A stretch of DNA of 8,103 nucleotides from an uncultured Eubacteriales bacterium (GTDB lineage: Bacteria; Bacillota; Clostridia; Oscillospirales; CAG-382): positions 1 to 8,103 of the forward strand of contig URCT01000110.1 in the NCBI GenBank assembly GCA_900546385.1, given 5' to 3'. Within the stretch, counting starts at the first letter, position 1. Every line of letters begins with the position of its first letter. Position numbers and translations under genes: made by a program. The notes beneath the pieces were generated by a model that saw nothing but the letters and a program-made list of their open reading frames with translations, did no database searches and was not told the origin of the DNA. Shown here in pieces: positions 1-5,004 of this stretch.

Positions 1-76
1 CAAGCTCGCTTGTCAGCGCATCGATAAAACGCGCCTGCTGATACTTGGTTAATTCCCATTTGGATGAATCGCTCAT
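1..76 (-). CDS. Partial gene, N-terminus only; possible small helix-turn-helix regulator
   Basis: Only the first 25 codons are in the window; the gene runs off the left edge. The start ATG (76-74) is supported by a purine-rich AAGGGAG site (86-92) and a perfect sigma-A promoter further upstream. The visible peptide begins MSDSSKWELTKYQQARFIDA and continues LTSEL; it is polar and helical, with no signal peptide or membrane segment. From memory, this opening (a 'LTxxQQxxFIxAL' helix leading into a leucine-rich stretch) resembles the start of short Xre-type helix-turn-helix regulators in Clostridia, but the DNA-binding motif itself would lie outside the window, so this is a guess. The gene is independent of its right-hand neighbours, being separated by a strong terminator and having its own promoter. 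That a coding region begins here is fairly secure; the function is not. Confidence 0.6.
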   Translation of the reverse strand, partial: MSDSSKWELTKYQQARFIDALTSEL

Positions 77-85
77 AGAAAAAAT

Positions 86-92
86 CTCCCTT
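86..92 (-). promoter_or_regulatory. Ribosome binding site of the left-edge gene
   Basis: On the minus strand the sequence AAGGGAG lies nine bases before the ATG at 76, followed by an A/T-rich spacer. It is a good match to the anti-Shine-Dalgarno sequence and fixes the start of the partial gene. Confidence 0.7.
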
Positions 93-157
93 CTTTGTGC
101 CGCCCGAGAGGCGTTATGCGCCTTCTTCTGCAAAAAACGGCAACCGTTCACATGGTG

Positions 158-186
158 ATTATAGCATTTGTCCCGCCATTTGTCAA
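158..186 (-). promoter_or_regulatory. Perfect consensus sigma-A promoter of the left-edge gene
   Basis: Read on the minus strand, TTGACA (186-181) is followed after exactly 17 bases by TATAAT (163-158). Both hexamers match the housekeeping consensus at every position. Transcription should begin near 150-151, giving a leader of about 75 nt before the ATG at 76. The leader contains two small hairpins (AGGCG/CGCCT at 109-123 is one) but nothing I recognise as a riboswitch. The spacer and -35 region are overlapped by the direct repeat CATTTGTC (plus-strand sense, 165-172 and 177-184), which could be an operator. Confidence 0.88.
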
Positions 187-204
187 TATGCATTTTGAAA
201 AATG
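165..204. repeat. Direct repeat and small inverted repeat around the promoter; possible operator
   Basis: In plus-strand sense, the 8-mer CATTTGTC occurs at 165-172 and again at 177-184, twelve bases apart, covering the spacer and the -35 box of the left-edge promoter. Just upstream of the -35 box lies a perfect 6-bp inverted repeat, CATTTT/AAAATG, with a two-base centre (191-204). Such repeats could bind a repressor or activator, but A/T-rich promoter DNA often shows short repeats by chance. No regulator binding is demonstrated. Confidence 0.3.
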
Positions 205-240
205 TCTTATTTTTTACAGTTCGCTTACAAAAATCAACGA

Positions 241-277
241 AAAAACCGTCCGATTTGAATGCAATCGGACGGTTTTT
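241..277 (-). terminator. Strong intrinsic terminator after the phosphoesterase pair
   Basis: A perfect 15-bp stem, AAAAACCGTCCGATT (241-255) against AATCGGACGGTTTTT (263-277), encloses a 7-nt loop. On the minus strand the GC-rich core ends in a run of six T residues, 20-odd bases after the stop codon of the phosphoesterase gene at 298. The hairpin also has a T-rich tail on the plus strand and could work in both directions, although no plus-strand gene leads into it. It isolates the phosphoesterase genes from the gene at the left edge. Confidence 0.92.
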
Positions 278-297
278 AATTTTTTATTTCCGCGTTA

Positions 298-1170
298 TTA
301 AGTTAGCGTAACATCGCGCACCGTACCGCGAAAGCTTCCGTCGGTGGTGAACTGCATCACGCCGTTTGCAAGCGGTTCTTCGAAGTCATAATGCATATGA
401 CCGGCAAAAACAGCCTTTATCATCGGCTCATGCAGGATATACTCCACCGCTTCGAGCGTTGCTTGGTCGGCTACCTGCTGCGCACGGCGTTCCGGCGCAT
501 AACGCGCCAAAAGCTCCTCCGGCGGCGCCATCAGATAGGTGCAATCCTTTTCGGCCGCCAGACGGTCTTCGGCAAACGCCGGCGTATAGAACGGCGTATG
601 CACGCACAGTACAATCGGATAGCCTTTGGCGGCTTCCGCTCGGAGCATTTTGGTCTGCCCTTCGGAAATGCGATAATACGAATTATCCAAGGTCACGAAA
701 TTGACGCCGCCATAGATCTTCGAATCAAAATACAGGTTCGACCGGATATGCGGCGCAGTCAATTTCATGTTGTTCCACTTATACGCCTCATCTTCATTAT
801 CGCCGCCGACATAAGCGCAGATATCGTGATTGCCTAAAGCATACACATAATCAACGCCGTCAAAGGCATGGTCGAGATACACGAAATTGGCATGGGACAT
901 GAAATCGATGAGATCGCCGGTGCAAACCACGAAAAGCTCGTTTTTGCGGGCATAGTCGATGGCTTTTTCGTACAGACGAACGGTAACGCCGTCCTCTCTT
1001 CCGGTTTCAAAGCAATTGGCGCGTCTTGCCGCGGCAAGACGCTTCAGACGTTCCGAATCGCATTCATCGGCAAGCGAGATATGCGAATCGGTGATGTGTA
1101 AGAACCGAACCGGCGCATCTAAGCCGATTTTGACGGTGGTTTTCAGAATATTTAACGATTCGTTTGGCAT
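298..1170 (-). CDS. Cytosolic calcineurin-like metallophosphoesterase
   Basis: A 290-aa single-domain metallophosphoesterase of the calcineurin-like superfamily (family knowledge: a two-metal centre that hydrolyses phosphomono- or diesters). The full set of metal-binding motifs is present: D28-x-H30 in 'ITDSH', G-D86 in 'TGDL', N114-H115 in 'GNHD', H191 in 'CVH', and H258-x-H260 in 'GHMH'. There is no signal peptide or membrane segment, so it should act in the cytoplasm. I place the start at ATG 1170 rather than the in-frame GTG at 1179, because a Shine-Dalgarno-like AAGTGA lies five bases before this ATG and nothing comparable precedes the GTG. It follows the secreted phosphoesterase gene after 24 nt, so the two are probably one transcript, ending at the terminator at 241-277. 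Cyclic-nucleotide phosphodiesterases of the CpdA type share this layout, but the substrate cannot be told. Confidence 0.9.
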   Translation of the reverse strand: MPNESLNILKTTVKIGLDAPVRFLHITDSHISLADECDSERLKRLAAARRANCFETGREDGVTVRLYEKAIDYARKNELFVVCTGDLIDFMSHANFVYLDHAFDGVDYVYALGNHDICAYVGGDNEDEAYKWNNMKLTAPHIRSNLYFDSKIYGGVNFVTLDNSYYRISEGQTKMLRAEAAKGYPIVLCVHTPFYTPAFAEDRLAAEKDCTYLMAPPEELLARYAPERRAQQVADQATLEAVEYILHEPMIKAVFAGHMHYDFEEPLANGVMQFTTDGSFRGTVRDVTLT

Positions 1171-1194
1171 TTTTGTCACTTTCTGATTACTGGT

Positions 1195-4100
1195 TTACGG
1201 TAAATCGGTCATCACGCCGGAAACGGCTTCTCCCTGCGGCGCAAGCGAGCTTTCGGAACGAAGAACAAAGGCTTTTACGTTCACCGCATCGCCCATATCG
1301 GCAACCCAAAGACGGCCGGTCTGAACGGAGAGGTCACGAAGCACTCTTACTTTTGCGGTGCGTCCGTCCGCGTTATAATAGGCAAGAACCACAACGTCGC
1401 CTCTTAAGTCGCCGAGCTCGACAAGAGCTGCCTGCTTCTGATCCTCTGCCGGTGTTCCGACGCAAGCATCCAAAAAGCCGTAGATGGTCGCGCTGCCGTT
1501 GCTGTTTAATTCCGCATACTCCAAACGGCCGCCGGAAAGCGAAAGAAGGGACTCGATATCCGCTGCACCGGCAAATTCATAGCCGTCCTTCGGGACAATG
1601 TCCGCTCTGAACATAAAATAACCGGTTTCCGGGTCGGCTCTTTCCCATTGGGCGTTTTCAACCGTAAAGTACGGTGTGCTGTCGTCGGCCTTCATAAAGC
1701 CGCCTTCCGGAGCTTCTTCGCCGATGACCGGAAGAGTGACGTCAATTTTTGCCGAGTAGATACCGCGCTTATTCGTGAACAGAATGTAGTCGGTCTCGCC
1801 CTTGCCGGCACCTGCCAACGCGTCGTAGCGAAGCGTGGTGATCGTGCCTTTCCAATAATTGCCGACGATGGCCTGCAAATCGTATTCGACAACCTGCATA
1901 CCGTCGATCTCGGCAACGACCGTGCCGGTTTCCGGCGTGAACGGAACGCGCTGTGCCTGCGAGAGGCCGCCGCCGTTGACGCCGAAGAACATACCGTCAC
2001 CGCTGCCCTCGATATAGCGGCGTTTAATGCGCATATAGCGGTATTCGTCAGCCGGGAGAGCGATATTCGAAAGCGTGAAGTACATATCCGTACCGGTATC
2101 GGTGTAGCTCAAAATGCTGTCTTCGACCTTGTACTCCTTAATGGTGCTCTTGGGGCTCCATCCGCAAAGACCGGCAGCAAAATCGAAGAACGGTCTTGCG
2201 GAGTACACGGCATAAAGCGTTACATCCGCGTTTGCCTGAATGCTGCTGTCCGGCTGAACCGCTGTTTTGTCGGTCGACCAACCGATAAAGTATTCCCCGG
2301 CTTTGCGCGGCGAACGGCCGTAAGCGTCCGGCGTAATGATCGTACCGGCAAAGACACGCTCATCGGACGGAACATCGCCTGTGCCGCCGTTGGCATCATA
2401 GTGAACCGTCACAGCCGTAAAGGGCTGTTCCGTGCGGGCATAGGTATAGTTGCCTTCGCCGTCGCTGACGCGGACAACGACATATTTTCCGGCCATGCTT
2501 GTTTCTGCATGGATCGTATAAGCCTGCTCATTTGAAACGACTTTGCCGTCCACAAGCCATTCGAAGGTGTATGCACTAGGAAGCGTTTCGCCGTTTTCGT
2601 CAATGACCCCGAGGTTTGCGCCGTCTGCCGGAGCGCCGCCGGTAATGGAGATTTTCGGCATATTGTTATTGCCCGGGAGCTTGATTTCATAAAGACCGTG
2701 GCCGAAATAAACACACGGATCGGCAAACTTTCTTGCCTTAACGATCAGCTTATCGGCATACACATCAATGACCTGACCGGCCGAGAAGCTGACTTCATAT
2801 TTCCCGTAATTGCTGGTTCCCTCTTCGAGCCAAACCGAGCAGCCGTCGTTTAAGTGCGTAAACACCATGCCGCCGATATCGGAAGCAAGAACATACCGTC
2901 TGTCGAGCGAAAGGTTCGAGTGCGTATGCGCGGTGATCATGGTCGTGCCGGGATAGCGGTTTAAGATTTCTTCGACTGCCGCGGTGTTGGTAATACCGCT
3001 GCCGCCGTTGATGACATAACCGGTCAAATGCACGTGCGAGATGACAAACGCCGGAATGCCGAGCTTTTCGGCGGCGGCAAGCTCTTCGTCCAAAAAGGCG
3101 AGCTGCTTATCCGAAACGATATAGCTTGCAAGCTCTTCTTTGGCCGGTGTGCTCGGCGTGGACATGAAGATAAACTTGCGTCCTTCGATAATGGCCGAAT
3201 ACCAGAGGTCGTCGCCGTCGCGGCGGATCTCATAGCCCATTGCGCGGTTAGCGGCAATCTGGGACGCGAGCGAATTCAACAGCGCGTCGCGGTCGTATTC
3301 GGTTGAGTTTTTGTCGTTGATATGGAATTCGTGATTGCCGTTGATGATAAACGCCGGGCGTCCCGCATCGTTGAAATTGTTCTTCATAAAGCTGTCAAGA
3401 CGGGCAAACTGTTCGGTCGTACCGTGGTTGACAAGGTCGCCGGCGATAACGGTGAACGCCGGATTGTTGGCAATGACGTCGTTGACCATACGGGTACGGT
3501 TGGTCGCCATTTCCGGCCAATAGTCCTGCAAGTGGATGTCCGAGACCGCATAGAACGAGAAGAGCGGCGTTTCGGCTTTATTCTGATGTCTTTCGGGAAT
3601 ATCGTACCAATAGACAACATCATCCTTGCCGGAAGCGGTAAAATGAATCGAAAGACGGGTAGCACCCGGTGCAAAAATGCGATTGCCGGAGGCGGTATAG
3701 GAGGCCGAGCCTTCGGTAAGCTCCATGGAAGCAAACGGCGTGTAGCCGCTCATCACACCGTCCGCATTTGCAAAGTAAACCGAAACGCCGGTGTAAGCGG
3801 CAGCTTCTTCGGGCGCGATGATCGAAAGCGTACCGTCGGCAATGCCGGTGCGGTCGTTGGAATACTCGTAGGTAACAATATCCTGGTCTTCAACCGGATT
3901 CCAGATAGCGTAAAGGTCGATATCCGCGCCGTTGACTTCAACGGAAGTAACCGCCGTCGTGCCGCCCTCGGTGAGCGACCAGCCGGCAAAGACAAAGCCG
4001 CGGCGAACGGGTGTAACATCGGGAATTTCAACCGTGCCGGAAAGAAGCGAGGTGTCCTCCGGTGCGCCGCTGCCGCCGCCTGCATGGTAGCGAACCATGG

Positions 4101-4815
4101 CGTACGGAATGAGCGAAAGGTCGTCGTAATATACCGTGCCGCCCGAACCGTTTATCGGGTTGCAGTAAAGGCTGATCCAGCCGTTATTGACGTCAGCTGC
4201 CTCGGAAGCGTTGGCAGGAAGCGTGAAATCTTCGTCCACGGTGACCCATTCATCAGGCTTTGTCACAGTGCCGGTCAAATTGTTGCCGCCGTGAATCTTA
4301 TTATAGTAAGTTGCCGTTTCCGCAGGCGCTTTTACGCGGTAATGAATATGGTATTTTCTGCCGGCTTCCCAGCCGACAAATACCTGAAGCGAGGCATAGC
4401 CCGAGCCGCGCGTATATTCGAGCACACGGTTTCCGTCTGTTTCGGTCACAATGCGCATTCCGCCGTTGGAGGGACGGATATACAGAACATCGCTTTCAAA
4501 ATCGCCGTTCAAAAAGGCATCCTCGCCGGGCTTTACGCGCTCCATCGGGATCCATTGCGCATATAAATCCATGGATTCGGTCGGCACCGGCAGCATCGTC
4601 CAACCGTAATAGCGATTGGTTTCGTGATTGATCCAACAATAGAGGGCTTTTCCGTTCCGCACCTCCCAGTCGGGAATGTTCTCTGTTGCGGAGGTTACCG
4701 TTTTGCGTAAATTCCCTTCATCGTAGAGCTTGATCTCGATAGCCGACGCACAAACCGACAGCGTCATCAGCACGAGAAACAGGGTGAGAAAGCGCGGGAA
4801 AGTGTGTTTTTTCAT
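1195..4815 (-). CDS. Large secreted multidomain metallophosphoesterase with InlB-type repeats
   Basis: A 1206-aa exported protein. Residues 1-25 form a signal peptide (basic MKKH start, hydrophobic core 8-20, cleavage near CASA). Modules in order: a degenerate Listeria-Bacteroides (InlB/Flg_new) repeat at ~27-88; a jelly-roll, CBM-like region at ~98-238 opening with 'NGDFE'; a classic InlB repeat at ~240-306; a beta-sandwich linker at ~310-410; the phosphoesterase core at ~418-665; an Ig-like region at ~718-800; a third InlB repeat at ~802-871; a second jelly-roll-like region at ~872-1025; and a C-terminal segment common in clostridial secreted proteins. The metal ligands are all present: D426-x-H428, G459-D460, N494-H495, H594 and H630-x-H632. 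There is no LPXTG, S-layer or other anchor. The start at ATG 4815 has an AAAGGAG site eight bases upstream. It probably hydrolyses phosphoesters outside the cell, perhaps while bound to glycans; the substrate is unknown. Confidence 0.93.
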   Translation of the reverse strand: MKKHTFPRFLTLFLVLMTLSVCASAIEIKLYDEGNLRKTVTSATENIPDWEVRNGKALYCWINHETNRYYGWTMLPVPTESMDLYAQWIPMERVKPGEDAFLNGDFESDVLYIRPSNGGMRIVTETDGNRVLEYTRGSGYASLQVFVGWEAGRKYHIHYRVKAPAETATYYNKIHGGNNLTGTVTKPDEWVTVDEDFTLPANASEAADVNNGWISLYCNPINGSGGTVYYDDLSLIPYAMVRYHAGGGSGAPEDTSLLSGTVEIPDVTPVRRGFVFAGWSLTEGGTTAVTSVEVNGADIDLYAIWNPVEDQDIVTYEYSNDRTGIADGTLSIIAPEEAAAYTGVSVYFANADGVMSGYTPFASMELTEGSASYTASGNRIFAPGATRLSIHFTASGKDDVVYWYDIPERHQNKAETPLFSFYAVSDIHLQDYWPEMATNRTRMVNDVIANNPAFTVIAGDLVNHGTTEQFARLDSFMKNNFNDAGRPAFIINGNHEFHINDKNSTEYDRDALLNSLASQIAANRAMGYEIRRDGDDLWYSAIIEGRKFIFMSTPSTPAKEELASYIVSDKQLAFLDEELAAAEKLGIPAFVISHVHLTGYVINGGSGITNTAAVEEILNRYPGTTMITAHTHSNLSLDRRYVLASDIGGMVFTHLNDGCSVWLEEGTSNYGKYEVSFSAGQVIDVYADKLIVKARKFADPCVYFGHGLYEIKLPGNNNMPKISITGGAPADGANLGVIDENGETLPSAYTFEWLVDGKVVSNEQAYTIHAETSMAGKYVVVRVSDGEGNYTYARTEQPFTAVTVHYDANGGTGDVPSDERVFAGTIITPDAYGRSPRKAGEYFIGWSTDKTAVQPDSSIQANADVTLYAVYSARPFFDFAAGLCGWSPKSTIKEYKVEDSILSYTDTGTDMYFTLSNIALPADEYRYMRIKRRYIEGSGDGMFFGVNGGGLSQAQRVPFTPETGTVVAEIDGMQVVEYDLQAIVGNYWKGTITTLRYDALAGAGKGETDYILFTNKRGIYSAKIDVTLPVIGEEAPEGGFMKADDSTPYFTVENAQWERADPETGYFMFRADIVPKDGYEFAGAADIESLLSLSGGRLEYAELNSNGSATIYGFLDACVGTPAEDQKQAALVELGDLRGDVVVLAYYNADGRTAKVRVLRDLSVQTGRLWVADMGDAVNVKAFVLRSESSLAPQGEAVSGVMTDLP
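2203..2412 (-). repeat. Third InlB-type repeat in the secreted phosphoesterase
   Basis: This stretch encodes residues ~802-871. They have the family pattern: 'VHYDANGGTG' opening, a central 'FIGWSTD' and closing 'VTLYAVYS'. It matches the copy at 3898-4098 in arrangement but is clearly diverged, so the repeats are old rather than recent tandem copies. Confidence 0.8.
2821..3564 (-). other. Metallophosphoesterase catalytic core of the secreted protein
   Basis: Codons for residues ~418-665 hold the whole catalytic domain: 'VSDIH' (D426, H428), 'AGDLVNH' (D460), 'NGNHE' (N494, H495), 'ISHVH' (H594) and 'TAHTH' (H630, H632). Order and spacing are those of the calcineurin-like fold, and no metal ligand is missing, so the enzyme is expected to be active. 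The 'SHVH' element carries a second histidine (H596), which is common in the family. Confidence 0.9.
3898..4098 (-). repeat. Second InlB-type (Listeria-Bacteroides) repeat
   Basis: Residues ~240-306 show the full signature of the Listeria-Bacteroides repeat: 'VRYHAGGGSGAP', then 'RRGFVFAGWS', then 'DIDLYAIW'. The family forms a small beta-grasp fold used as a spacer or adhesive module in cell-surface and secreted proteins. A weaker first copy lies at residues ~27-88 (4552-4737), recognised by 'YYGWTMLP' and 'MDLYAQW' and lacking the usual glycine-rich opening. Confidence 0.85.
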
Positions 4816-4823
4816 GTGTTTTG

Positions 4824-4830
4824 CTCCTTT
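4824..4830 (-). promoter_or_regulatory. Ribosome binding site of the secreted phosphoesterase gene
   Basis: On the minus strand AAAGGAG lies eight bases before the ATG at 4815, a near-perfect Shine-Dalgarno site at good spacing. It confirms the start codon and hence the signal peptide. Confidence 0.85.
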
Positions 4831-4841
4831 TCTTTGTGTTC

Positions 4842-4884
4842 AAAAACAAAATCCTCCCGTCAAAAAAACAAGAGGATTGTTTTT
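4842..4884 (-). terminator. Hairpin between the exporter operon and the phosphoesterase genes
   Basis: AATCCTC (4850-4856) pairs with GAGGATT (4872-4878) over a 15-nt loop. After a two-base bulge, AAAAAC (4842-4847) pairs with GTTTTT (4879-4884). On the minus strand the core stem is followed by TTGTTTTTG. It is the only hairpin with a T-rich tail between the exporter stop codon (5005) and the next gene, so it is the best candidate terminator for the exporter operon. The 7-bp core is modest. It ends only 26 bases before the next start codon, so it may instead be part of the phosphoesterase leader. Confidence 0.5.
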
Positions 4885-4889
4885 ACATA

Positions 4890-4918
4890 ATTTTAACATA
4901 GGAATCGACAAAAAGCAA
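4890..4918 (-). promoter_or_regulatory. Candidate extended -10 promoter of the phosphoesterase operon
   Basis: On the minus strand TAAAAT (4895-4890) is preceded by TATG and one base (4900-4896), which is the extended -10 motif of Gram-positive promoters. A weak -35 element, TTGCTT (4918-4913), sits 17 bases upstream. Transcription would start near 4883, at the foot of the hairpin at 4842-4884. A second -10-like TATAAA at 4954-4949 has no acceptable -35 box and is less likely. Confidence 0.45.
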
Positions 4919-5004
4919 TTAGGAACAATGCCAAACTTTCCGGTTTATTTTATACACTTTGCACAAAGCCAAAAAACGATCTTACCAAAGTGATAAAAAT
5001 TCTG

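Noticed and set aside
95..301. A 68-codon open frame on the plus strand in the left intergenic region
   Set aside because: It runs through the minus-strand promoter and the terminator hairpin. Its sequence is explained by those elements and it has no supporting start signal.
1195..1320. Cell-wall anchor at the C-terminus of the secreted phosphoesterase
   Set aside because: The last ~40 residues contain no LPXTG-like motif, hydrophobic segment or basic tail, and no S-layer homology repeats, so no anchor is claimed.
1648..2535. A 295-codon open frame on the plus strand
   Set aside because: Antisense to well-recognised InlB-repeat and beta-sandwich coding sequence; no domain signature. Same explanation as above.
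3322..4566. A 414-codon open frame on the plus strand
   Set aside because: It lies wholly antisense to the secreted phosphoesterase, has an Arg/Val-rich composition with no recognisable domain and no convincing ribosome binding site. It is a shadow of the codon bias of the real gene.
4955..4992. Inverted repeat CACTTTG/CAAAGTG (plus a CTTTG/CAAAG palindrome at 4957-4968) downstream of the exporter gene
   Set aside because: Seven A/T-rich pairs across a 24-base gap are too weak for a terminator, and there is no T tract after the second arm. An operator role cannot be excluded but has no support.
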